DNA of 11,166 nucleotides from Porticoccus sp. (GTDB lineage Bacteria > Pseudomonadota > Gammaproteobacteria > Pseudomonadales > Porticoccaceae): positions 3,975 through 15,140 of the forward strand of contig NYXF01000022.1 of the NCBI GenBank assembly GCA_002685455.1, read 5' to 3'. This document shows positions 5,697-11,160 of this stretch, piece after piece. The position numbers were made by a program, and so were the translations under genes. How positions within the stretch are numbered: position 1 is the stretch's first letter; every line of letters starts with the position of its first letter. The notes below the pieces were generated by a model. That model searched no databases. It was not told the DNA's origin and worked only from the letters and a program-made list of their open reading frames with translations.

Positions 5697-6431
5697 ATGA
5701 CAACAGAGGTCTCTTTTGATTCAAGTAGTATTCAGATGTTATTATTAATAGGTATTATTATTTTAATAGCTATATATTTTTACTATGAAAATTATAAAAT
5801 AAAAAATCAATTATTTGAATTTCAGTATAAAATTGATAAATTAACAGAATTAGTTTATTCATCAAAAAATATAGAATTATCTCAGCCGGTTAATATAGAA
5901 AAAGAATCTGAATTTCAACCATCTAAAATTGATTCAATAAATGAATCAACCGGGCAACCTATGAATCAACCTATGAATGAATCTACCGAACAACCTATGA
6001 GTGAATCTATGAATGAATCTATGAATCAACCTATGAGTGAATCTACCGAGCAACATATGAATGAAAATTTAAATGATACTTGGTCTGATATTCATCAACA
6101 AATGAAAAATATAGAACATGATAATCAAATGATAGATGATACAATGGAAGTAGGGGTTCCAATAGAAAAAAATATAGATAATAAAGAATCATCAGATTTA
6201 GATATAAATTTAGATGATATGCTAAAAGATATTATGATAGATAAAGAAAATGTAAATGGTGAAAGCGGTGGAAATGACGGTGGAGGTTCTGGGGAAAGAG
6301 GTGAAAATGATAAAATAGATTATAGTAAAATGACTGTTTCACAATTAAAGAATATACTAATTGAGAAGAATTTACCTGTTTCGGGGAATAAAACAAAATT
6401 AATTCAAAGAATTTTAGATAATAATGAATAA
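5697..6431 (+). CDS. Membrane-anchored SAP-domain protein
   Basis: A 244-residue protein. A hydrophobic helix at about 14-30 (LLLIGIIILIAIYFYY) is close to the N-terminus and acts as a signal anchor. It is followed by a short coiled-coil-prone stretch (33-60), then a low-complexity region (87-123) of four-residue units such as QPMN/ESTE/QPMS/ESMN. An acidic segment and a glycine-rich linker (about 190-203) come next. The C-terminus is a SAP domain (209-244, YSKMTVSQLKNILIEKNLPVSGNKTKLIQRIL) with the canonical helix-turn-helix and the G-xKxxLIxRI end. SAP domains bind AT-rich or scaffold DNA. Anchor plus SAP suggests a tether of viral DNA to a membrane, for example the inner virion membrane during packaging (inference). 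It is followed by a plus-strand gene after a 35-base gap containing a hairpin. Confidence 0.88.
   Translation: MTTEVSFDSSSIQMLLLIGIIILIAIYFYYENYKIKNQLFEFQYKIDKLTELVYSSKNIELSQPVNIEKESEFQPSKIDSINESTGQPMNQPMNESTEQPMSESMNESMNQPMSESTEQHMNENLNDTWSDIHQQMKNIEHDNQMIDDTMEVGVPIEKNIDNKESSDLDINLDDMLKDIMIDKENVNGESGGNDGGGSGERGENDKIDYSKMTVSQLKNILIEKNLPVSGNKTKLIQRILDNNE
5955..6065 (+). repeat. 12-base periodic coding repeat (Q-P-M-N / E-S-T-E units)
   Basis: About nine degenerate 12-base units encode four-residue blocks QPMN, ESTE, QPMS, ESMN, ESMN, QPMS, ESTE and QHMN. A longer copy (QPMS plus ES) occurs twice, at residues 99-104 and 111-116, with nearly identical DNA. The pattern suggests slippage or unequal exchange. 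The spacer length between membrane anchor and SAP domain is probably variable between strains. Confidence 0.75.
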
Positions 6432-6433
6432 AA

Positions 6434-6454
6434 AATATATTTTTTTTATATATT
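6434..6454 (+). terminator. Hairpin after the SAP gene
   Basis: AATATAT (6434-6440) pairs with ATATATT (6448-6454) around a loop of seven T. It starts two bases after the SAP gene's stop and ends 12 bases before the next ATG. Its position suits a hairpin-type transcript end; the all-AT stem makes chance pairing quite possible. Confidence 0.4.
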
Positions 6455-6466
6455 CTTTCTATATAA

Positions 6467-6796
6467 ATGAATTCTATGAAAGTTACTGATAATGTTGAAT
6501 TAGATTTTCCTGCGAGAATGGCTGATGGAAGGATGTTTACTGATTATAGACAAAATTGTCTATTAAATAATGGTTTAGCAAAGGGTATGGGTAGTTGGGA
6601 ATACAGAAATTATTTAACTGAAAATGCTGATTCATTAAGAAATCAGTTTATTAAATCACAAGAATCAATCACTGCTTGCACTAAATGTCCTGATAACACT
6701 GTTTTACCAGTTAAGACTATACTAAACTGTTCTCCAGAAGGATGTAATTACATGTTAAATGATCCAAACGGATTAGGTCAAGCCAGACAATATTAA
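6467..6796 (+). CDS. Small conserved cysteine-containing virion-type protein
   Basis: A 109-residue protein without membrane segments. The N-terminal part contains the distinctive phrase MADGRMFTDYRQNC (18-31), then a helix-rich segment with SWEYRNYLTENAD. The C-terminal part has C71-x2-C74 and C88-x4-C93, possibly a zinc or disulphide site. Short proteins with an ADGR-FTDYR--C phrase seem to recur in mimivirus-like genomes (recollection, not tested) and are probably structural. Met4 is an alternative start. Its stop is only one base from the stop of the convergent TFIIS gene, and a hairpin spans both stops. Confidence 0.85.
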   Translation: MNSMKVTDNVELDFPARMADGRMFTDYRQNCLLNNGLAKGMGSWEYRNYLTENADSLRNQFIKSQESITACTKCPDNTVLPVKTILNCSPEGCNYMLNDPNGLGQARQY

Positions 6797-6806
6797 ATTA
6801 TTGTTT
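6785..6806. terminator. Shared hairpin across two convergent stop codons
   Basis: ACAATA (6787-6792) and TATTGT (6799-6804) pair exactly around TTAAAT; a G-T wobble and an A-T pair extend the stem to 8 pairs (6785-6806). The stops of the small virion-type gene (6794-6796) and the TFIIS gene (6798-6800) both lie inside it. Because a hairpin reads the same on both strands, it can serve both convergent transcripts, as seen with Mimivirus-type polyadenylation signals. Confidence 0.6.
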
Positions 6807-7322
6807 CCAGTGATTATTACAATCTAAACATGTAATAAATTGAGTCATAGGTTCATCTGCTGAACGTGTTTGCATTTCATAATAAGTACATGAACGACTA
6901 CCACAATGACTACATTTAAATATATCAGTCATCGCTTCCGGTTTAAGTTCGTATCTTAGTTTTTCTTTTTTCATCTTTTCTTCAATTAATATTTTCCATT
7001 TTTCTGGAAAGATATCTATATGAGATAAACTTGATATATTTTTCGAATCAATTTCATCTTGTAAAATTTTTTCTTTAAAATTACTATTTTGAATATAAGA
7101 ATCACTTTTTAAGTTAGAATAAATGCTCCTAATGCGAGATAAATATAATGATTTAAATGTTATACATGTCCATGTTCTTTTAATATTATTTACTTTAGCA
7201 TAATTTATTACAGAATTATAAATATCTTTCTCTATTTGTCGTGATTTTTTTTCATCATTTAATTCTTTGAATAATAATTTAGAACTTTTATCTCTAATTG
7301 TATCATTATAACTACTATTCAT
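6798..7322 (-). CDS. TFIIS: Transcription elongation factor TFIIS-like protein
   Basis: A 174-residue protein whose C-terminus is a textbook TFIIS zinc ribbon: C137-x2-C140 ... C165-x2-C168, with the TRSADEPMT loop (152-160). Its Asp156-Glu157 pair reaches into RNA polymerase and stimulates cleavage of backtracked transcript. Residues 1-125 resemble the reduced central domain of viral TFIIS (helical, with RTWTCITFKSLYLSRIRSIYSNL at about 49-71). The N-terminal LW domain of cellular TFIIS is absent, as is usual for giant viruses and for the poxvirus rpo30 relatives. It presumably acts with the virus-encoded RNA polymerase in the cytoplasmic factory. The gene is preceded in the same orientation by an acidic-tailed conserved gene, with a strong hairpin between them. 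Confidence 0.97.
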   Translation of the reverse strand: MNSSYNDTIRDKSSKLLFKELNDEKKSRQIEKDIYNSVINYAKVNNIKRTWTCITFKSLYLSRIRSIYSNLKSDSYIQNSNFKEKILQDEIDSKNISSLSHIDIFPEKWKILIEEKMKKEKLRYELKPEAMTDIFKCSHCGSRSCTYYEMQTRSADEPMTQFITCLDCNNHWKQ

Positions 7323-7327
7323 TGTTT

Positions 7328-7352
7328 ATAATTATATAATCAATATAATTAT
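7328..7352 (-). terminator. 10-bp perfect hairpin between the acidic-tail gene and TFIIS
   Basis: ATAATTATAT (7328-7337) is the exact reverse complement of 7343-7352 around the 5-base loop AATCA. It lies 12 bases beyond the stop of the minus-strand gene at 7365 and 5 bases before the TFIIS start codon. This is the position expected of a hairpin polyadenylation signal for the upstream gene. Confidence 0.6.
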
Positions 7353-7364
7353 TTAAATCAAATT

Positions 7365-7865
7365 TTAATAATTATTATTATCATTATCTAAATCATTGTC
7401 CACTGAATTATCTGATATAATTTCAAAATCTTCATCTGTTTCAGAATGATCATCATCATATTCTTCATCTTCTTCAGATAAACACTCTTCTTCATCACTA
7501 ATACAATCATCAAAATCATTAAATATTAAGTTATAAAATTCTCCATAATCTGATATAGATGTATTTATAATTTTATCATCTTTAAATCTTAATATGAATA
7601 AATCTCCAAACAATAATTTTTCAGAAGAGTCTTCTTCTAAAAAATTACTAACACCATTAGGGGGTAACTCATGTTTATTTTCAAATCCATGTTCTCCATC
7701 ATAACATCCATAACATTTTATGATTATATTTTCATATTCCCAAATATATAATTCACTAATATTTTCACTATTTGTAGATAATTTAGTCAATGATTTTATT
7801 ATATTCTTTTCTTTTACTTTAATTTCTTTCATTCTATCATCTTTTAAGATTTGAACACAAAGCAT
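7365..7865 (-). CDS. Conserved protein with acidic C-terminal tail, function unknown
   Basis: A 166-residue protein. Residues 1-115 form a compact alpha/beta domain with the recognisable run ELYIWEYENIIIKCYGCYDG (38-57), then a NKHELPPNGVSNFL segment (63-76) and LLFGDLFILRF (84-94). W-x-Y, G-x-x-G, NKHELPP and FGD blocks in this order look like a conserved mimivirus-type family (from memory, not verified). Residues 118-166 are an extreme Asp/Glu/Asn-rich tail (EEDEEYDDDHSETDEDFE) likely to be disordered and to mimic nucleic acid or bind basic proteins. The gene lies upstream of TFIIS on the same strand and shares a divergent promoter region with the ATG8 gene. Met12 is an alternative start. 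Confidence 0.82.
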   Translation of the reverse strand: MLCVQILKDDRMKEIKVKEKNIIKSLTKLSTNSENISELYIWEYENIIIKCYGCYDGEHGFENKHELPPNGVSNFLEEDSSEKLLFGDLFILRFKDDKIINTSISDYGEFYNLIFNDFDDCISDEEECLSEEDEEYDDDHSETDEDFEIISDNSVDNDLDNDNNNY

Positions 7866-7919
7866 AATTATAATATTTATTATTATATTTAAAAACTTTA
7901 AATATTATAATATTATAAA
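7866..7919. promoter_or_regulatory. Symmetric divergent promoter region of the ATG8 gene
   Basis: This 54-base gap is all A/T apart from one C and separates two outward-facing ATGs. A perfect 13-bp inverted repeat, ATTATAATATTTA (7867-7879) and its exact complement (7899-7911), flanks a 19-base spacer. One arm begins 2 bases from the start codon of the acidic-tail gene and the other ends 8 bases before the ATG8 start. The symmetry suggests the same element drives both genes. Confidence 0.5.
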
Positions 7920-8264
7920 ATGGGTTTTAAAGATGAATTTACTTTAGATGCGCGATGCGAAGAATCAATTAAAATTATGAAAAAATATCCTTCTAGAATA
8001 CCAATTATAGTTGAGAAAAATGATAAATGTGATTTTTTAGATATAGATAAAAGAAAGTATTTAGTTCCTAAAGATTTAAATATAAATCAATTTACATTTA
8101 TCATTCGTAAAAGAATAAAATTAGAACCATCAGAAGCTATATTTTTAATGATTAATAATATATTATGTCCAAGTAATACTAATATAGGTGATATTTATGA
8201 TTCCCATCATCATGAAGATGGATTTTTATATATTACTTATTCATCAGAAAATACATTTGGTTAG
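7920..8264 (+). CDS. ATG8: Viral ATG8/GABARAP-like ubiquitin-fold protein ending at the conjugation glycine
   Basis: A 114-residue protein matching ATG8/GABARAP along its whole length. It has two short N-terminal helices, KKYPSRIPIIVEK (21-33), DIDKRKYLVPKDL (41-53), QFTFIIRKRIKL (57-68), EAIFLMINN (72-80), and IGDIYDSHHHEDGFLYITYS (89-108), ending ENTFG. The LIR-docking residues are kept (Lys46, Tyr47, Leu48 and Arg65). Cellular ATG8 is conjugated through a C-terminal glycine to phosphatidylethanolamine on autophagosomes after Atg4 removes trailing residues; yeast Atg8 ends ENTFG-Arg. Here TAG follows the glycine codon, so Gly114 is already exposed and Atg4 maturation is unnecessary. The size and absence of introns match the viral neighbours, and codon use is equally AT-rich, so acquisition from a host looks old. 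Probable role: modulating host autophagy or supplying membrane to virus assembly. Confidence 0.95.
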   Translation: MGFKDEFTLDARCEESIKIMKKYPSRIPIIVEKNDKCDFLDIDKRKYLVPKDLNINQFTFIIRKRIKLEPSEAIFLMINNILCPSNTNIGDIYDSHHHEDGFLYITYSSENTFG

Positions 8265-8296
8265 AATAATATAATTTATAATGATAATTAAAAATA

Positions 8297-8312
8297 AAAA
8301 TATTTATATTTT
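8297..8312 (+). terminator. Palindromic hairpin after the ATG8 gene
   Basis: AAAATAT (8297-8303) and ATATTTT (8306-8312) are exact complements separated by two T, giving a practical 6-bp stem with a 4-base loop. It lies 32 bases past the ATG8 stop and 11 bases before the next ATG. It is a candidate 3' processing signal for ATG8 or part of the next gene's promoter. It is entirely A/T, so chance is plausible. Confidence 0.35.
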
Positions 8313-8323
8313 GTATAGTAATA

Positions 8324-9130
8324 ATGGAAAATATCTTATTAGTAGCATTCTTTATAGTATGTGTATATTTATTGATGAAACCTGACCCTCATAAATATAC
8401 ACCAACCCAAGAAGAAATTCAAGAACCTACATATGTAGATAAAACTCAAAGTGTTAAAGAATTCCCTTATCCACAAATTAGTCGGGGTATTAAAAGATTA
8501 AGTAAAGGTAAATCGCCTTTCCCTTTAAACAATGATCAACAATTTCAACCAAATGGTGAAAGAGATTTAAGGTTTATTCGTCATACTGATACACCCTTAA
8601 ATATGACAAGAGATAGAATGTATTTACCAGATTTCTATAGAAAAGATAGATTATCTGGTAATACTTCTGGAACAGAAGAATTAAGACAATTTGAATTAAA
8701 TAATGATAAATCAGAACAGTCATGGACTGATAAAAATGTATCAGAACATCCTAAATTTTATAATTCGGATATTAAAGATGAATTAACAAATATTGGTGCT
8801 TTCTTTGATAAAAACAATCAGTATAATGGAAAATCATCTATTAATTCCGAACCACTGACTACTGATAGATGCTATAAAAATAAAAATGGAGATACATTTT
8901 GTGAAGATTATACAAGGTTACAATTAATACCACCATCCTTAATTAAGGATCCACAAAGTTGTTATGCATTAAATTCAGTGGGCATGTATAAAGATATGAA
9001 TTTATCAGATGATATAAATGATAGAGTTATGAATGGGGGTATATTTTTTAATGGAATCAATGCTTCTAAACAAAATAATGAAATATATTCTAAACCAATT
9101 AATCCACAAGTAGGCGATTGTGCTTTTTAA
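8324..9130 (+). CDS. Signal-anchored conserved virion-type protein
   Basis: A 268-residue protein. An N-terminal hydrophobic helix (about 3-18, NILLVAFFIVCVYLLM) is followed directly by a hydrophilic, proline- and Asp/Asn-rich body, so it is probably anchored by its N-terminus. Highly characteristic phrases are LPDFYRKDRLSGNTSGTEEL (101-120), SEQSWTDKNVSEHPKFYNS (130-148), NIGAFFDKNNQY (156-167), CYKNKNGDTFCEDYTRLQLI (183-202) and VMNGGIFFNGI (235-245). Cysteines 183, 193, 213 and 266 could form disulphides. The constellation looks like a conserved structural family of mimivirus-like algal viruses (recollection, unverified). The gene follows ATG8 by 59 bases and overlaps the convergent methyltransferase gene by 32 bases; a short GC-containing stem (CACAA/TTGTG, 9105-9122) lies in the overlap. 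Confidence 0.87.
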   Translation: MENILLVAFFIVCVYLLMKPDPHKYTPTQEEIQEPTYVDKTQSVKEFPYPQISRGIKRLSKGKSPFPLNNDQQFQPNGERDLRFIRHTDTPLNMTRDRMYLPDFYRKDRLSGNTSGTEELRQFELNNDKSEQSWTDKNVSEHPKFYNSDIKDELTNIGAFFDKNNQYNGKSSINSEPLTTDRCYKNKNGDTFCEDYTRLQLIPPSLIKDPQSCYALNSVGMYKDMNLSDDINDRVMNGGIFFNGINASKQNNEIYSKPINPQVGDCAF

Positions 9131-10199
9131 GATATTTACTATCATAATTGATTTGTATCTTATATTGAATACACCATTTACATGCTAAATCTATTTGATT
9201 TTTATTCGGATAACTTTTAAAAGTTTTATTTTTTATCATAGTAATCCCTTTTTCTATTTTTTTTATCTGATTATTACAATATAAAGTATTTACATTTATA
9301 ATTTCATTTATTATATATTTAGATACAGGTATATCTATTTTATCACTAAATCCATGACATAATATTTTATTAATCTCGTTATTATATCCTTTAAAATTTT
9401 TACATATAATATATTTTTCAGAATTAGAATTTCTACTTACATAAGGCTTATGAATATAAACATTGTGATAAGATTTTATTAATAATGATATCAATATTAT
9501 TGTTTCTTTATGAAAAATATCAAATATCTTACATACAAAATTACCACCACGTTTTTGTATATTTAACGCGATAAATATTTCAGAATAAATAAGTCGGTAT
9601 GAATTTATCTCTTGTTTACTATAATCCGATGAATAATCAAATCCACCATCTCCAGTAACTAAATCTACTGATTCTTTACCATATTTATTTATTAATGATA
9701 TTACATTCATAAAATCATATAAATCACCATCATCATTAATTCCATTATAAAATGATATTTTATCATAATTTATTAATTTTGTATTCCATTTTGGAATACT
9801 TTTTATTTCACTTTGTAATGAATTCCCATAAATATGAGTTATTTTTTCATATGATAATAGATGTAATATAGATTGTATAAATCCACCAGGTGCTTCAGCT
9901 AGACACACTATCTTATTATTCTTAGTTTTATCAAGTATATTATAATCATAATAAATTTCGGTGAATTTGAAATAAGAACGACTTATTGGAGAAATTTTAC
10001 TGATATTATTTCTATGATATGATGTATAAATATATTCGTGATCATGGATATTCTTTTTAGCATATTCCCACTCTTTCGGATATTCATCAATTAATGTTTT
10101 TGTATCATTTAGTTTATTACATAGTTCATTTTGTATCTTATCATCTTTTAAATAAATTAAATCTTCATCTATCTTACTATTATCAAATAAGAATTTCAT
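9099..10199 (-). CDS. FtsJ-fold RNA 2'-O-methyltransferase
   Basis: A 366-residue protein with the FtsJ/RrmJ-like Rossmann methyltransferase core. Motif I for SAM binding is VCLAEAPGGFIQ (98-109). The catalytic K-D-K-E tetrad can be placed at Lys78 (SRSYFKFTE), Asp184 (LVTGDGGFD), Lys224 (GGNFVCKIFD) and Glu261 (SNSEKYIIC). These enzymes methylate ribose 2'-OH, in viruses usually on the first transcribed nucleotides of capped mRNA; cap 2'-O methylation is the likely role here (inference), and rRNA is an alternative. Residues 1-70 and about 270-366 are extra, lysine- and asparagine-rich, and may contact RNA or the polymerase. A cytoplasmic virus that makes its own mRNA would use this with a capping enzyme elsewhere in the genome. 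The 3' end overlaps the convergent anchored-protein gene. Confidence 0.93.
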   Translation of the reverse strand: MKFLFDNSKIDEDLIYLKDDKIQNELCNKLNDTKTLIDEYPKEWEYAKKNIHDHEYIYTSYHRNNISKISPISRSYFKFTEIYYDYNILDKTKNNKIVCLAEAPGGFIQSILHLLSYEKITHIYGNSLQSEIKSIPKWNTKLINYDKISFYNGINDDGDLYDFMNVISLINKYGKESVDLVTGDGGFDYSSDYSKQEINSYRLIYSEIFIALNIQKRGGNFVCKIFDIFHKETIILISLLIKSYHNVYIHKPYVSRNSNSEKYIICKNFKGYNNEINKILCHGFSDKIDIPVSKYIINEIINVNTLYCNNQIKKIEKGITMIKNKTFKSYPNKNQIDLACKWCIQYKIQINYDSKYLKKHNRLLVD

Positions 10200-10243
10200 A
10201 CTATCTTATTCATAAAATCTTTTTAAATTATATTTTATAATAA
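10200..10243. promoter_or_regulatory. Divergent promoter gap, methyltransferase / basic protein
   Basis: A 44-base AT-rich gap between two outward-facing ATGs that must contain promoter elements for both genes. It contains a T-run plus TTAAATTATATTTTATAATA close to the + strand start. No repeat or palindrome comparable to the ATG8 region was seen. Confidence 0.3.
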
Positions 10244-10840
10244 ATGAAAGACTGTTGTAGGTACAAAAATAAAGACAAAGCATGTATTCGTAAAAGTGAT
10301 AAAAAGATTTTTAGTTTACCAAGGAAGTTTAGTCGTAAGAAATGTAGGAAAGCTAAAGGTTTTACTATGAAAGCCAGTTGTGCTCCTTATAAAGATTGCT
10401 TTAAAAATAAAACAAAAAAACAAAATAGTAAAAAACAAAAAGGAGGTAATAAACGAAAGATTAGTAAAAAGAGGAAATATAAAAATAAAACAAAAAAACA
10501 ATTCTTATATAATCCAGATGATCCTAAAAGAAGTTTTGATGTTTATATAGATAAAAATCCAAAAGACACTATTCCAATTAAATATACTACTTTAAAAGAC
10601 GTTAAAAATACTATCATGAAACTTGAAAGATACTATAAAAATGATAAATATACTCATAAAAGAATATGGCAAGTCGGTATGATATTATATGTCCGTTTAA
10701 AAGTTTTAAAAGATAAAAAACCAAGTGAATTTAAACTCGCTGAAAGATATTTCAACCATTTAGGTGAAAGATCTAAAATTAAAAATCGGAACAAAGATTT
10801 AGAATTAAAACAAAGAAAGAAATTTATTTTTAAAATTTGA
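10244..10840 (+). CDS. Basic two-module virion or DNA-binding protein
   Basis: A 198-residue, very basic protein. Module 1 (1-52) has cysteines 4, 5, 14, 34, 46 and 52 and the phrase FSLPRKFSRKKCRKAKGFTM followed by ASCAPYKDC; a similar LPRxFSxxxC...GFTMxxSCAPY phrase seems to recur in giant-virus proteins (recollection). A Lys/Arg-rich linker (53-87) contains the block KNKTKKQ twice. Module 2 (98-176) is a helical domain with FDVYIDKNPKDTIPIKYTTL, DVKNTIMKLERYYKNDKYTHKRIWQVGMI and RYFNHLGERSK, also reminiscent of a conserved family found as a stand-alone protein. The charge suggests nucleic-acid binding, for example genome condensation in the virion (inference). It is the first plus-strand gene after the divergent methyltransferase gene. 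Confidence 0.88.
   Translation: MKDCCRYKNKDKACIRKSDKKIFSLPRKFSRKKCRKAKGFTMKASCAPYKDCFKNKTKKQNSKKQKGGNKRKISKKRKYKNKTKKQFLYNPDDPKRSFDVYIDKNPKDTIPIKYTTLKDVKNTIMKLERYYKNDKYTHKRIWQVGMILYVRLKVLKDKKPSEFKLAERYFNHLGERSKIKNRNKDLELKQRKKFIFKI
10402..10501 (+). repeat. 22-base direct repeat in the lysine-rich linker
   Basis: An identical 22-base A-rich stretch occurs at 10402-10423 and 10480-10501, 78 bases apart and in the same frame, encoding KNKTKKQ twice (residues 54-60 and 80-86). Either a small internal duplication or convergence of lysine codons; the single T and two C positions being shared favours duplication. Confidence 0.55.
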
Positions 10841-10843
10841 TAA

Positions 10844-10872
10844 ATATATTTTAGAAATCATTAAAAATATAT
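10844..10872 (+). terminator. Imperfect hairpin after the basic-protein gene
   Basis: ATATATTTTA (10844-10853) pairs with 10862-10872 with one bulged A and an 8-base loop. It begins 3 bases after the stop and ends just before the ATG of the tiny hydrophobic ORF. It is placed like the other gene-end hairpins in the window. Confidence 0.4.
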
Positions 10873-10873
10873 A

Positions 10874-10996
10874 ATGTCTGTTTTATATTTTATCTTATTC
10901 ATGATCTTAATCATGTATATCATTATTTACAAAAATAAAGATAGTGTGCATTTATTAAATAAAAGAAATAAATTTGATAAGTGTAAATATTTATAA
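10874..10996 (+). CDS. Possible 40-residue single-pass membrane peptide
   Basis: A 40-residue ATG-started frame ending in TAA. The first 19 residues after Met are almost all hydrophobic (SVLYFILFMILIMYIIIY), followed by a basic, hydrophilic tail (KNKDSVHLLNKRNKFDKCKYL). The sharp change from a membrane helix to a basic tail is what a real mini membrane protein shows. The ATG comes right after the hairpin that ends the previous gene, as with other genes here. Its small size and the AT-rich base composition, which favours Ile/Leu/Phe codons, keep confidence moderate. Confidence 0.45.
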   Translation: MSVLYFILFMILIMYIIIYKNKDSVHLLNKRNKFDKCKYL

Positions 10997-11016
10997 AGTA
11001 AATCTAAGCGTAAAAT

Positions 11017-11160
11017 ATGCATCGTATAATAATCATATTGTTTATAATTTACCTTCATCCATTTAAACATTTCATAACCGATAAATTTCACAATAATATT
11101 CTTATAGATAAACACATCCAAAGAAATTTGATTAAAAGATTTAATAAAATATTAATATAA
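11017..11160 (+). CDS. Possible 47-residue small ORF
   Basis: An ATG-started 47-residue frame on the + strand, 20 bases after the preceding mini-ORF and ending in TAA at 11158-11160. It begins MHRIIIILFIIYLHPF (hydrophobic) and continues with a basic His/Lys/Asn-rich part (KHFITDKFHNN, QRNLIKRF). It resembles a second tiny anchored peptide but has no recognisable family, and the region may be non-coding. An opposing frame in the same bases starts with TTG, which is unlikely in this type of genome. Confidence 0.25.
   Translation: MHRIIIILFIIYLHPFKHFITDKFHNNILIDKHIQRNLIKRFNKILI

Noticed and set aside
5829..5932. Two copies of AAAATTGA, the Mimivirus early promoter motif (5829-5836, 5925-5932)
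   Set aside because: Both lie inside the SAP gene coding region and not before a start codon; I did not see this motif just upstream of the genes here, so no early-promoter call is made.
5955..6065. CRISPR-like or minisatellite array
   Set aside because: The units are 12 bases, in frame, without spacers, and fall inside a protein-coding low-complexity region.
7920..7940. Met-Gly start of ATG8 as an N-myristoylation signal
   Set aside because: Phe directly after the glycine and the lack of a small residue at the usual position do not fit the myristoylation consensus.
10316..10501. 61-residue minus-strand frame rich in Phe
   Set aside because: It is the complement of the Lys-rich linker of the basic protein; Phe runs are the expected shadow of AAA/AAG codons.
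10927..11121. 64-residue minus-strand frame
   Set aside because: Its first codon is TTG, not ATG, which is not expected in a eukaryotic-virus genome, and it overlaps two ATG-started + strand mini-ORFs. No motif was recognised.
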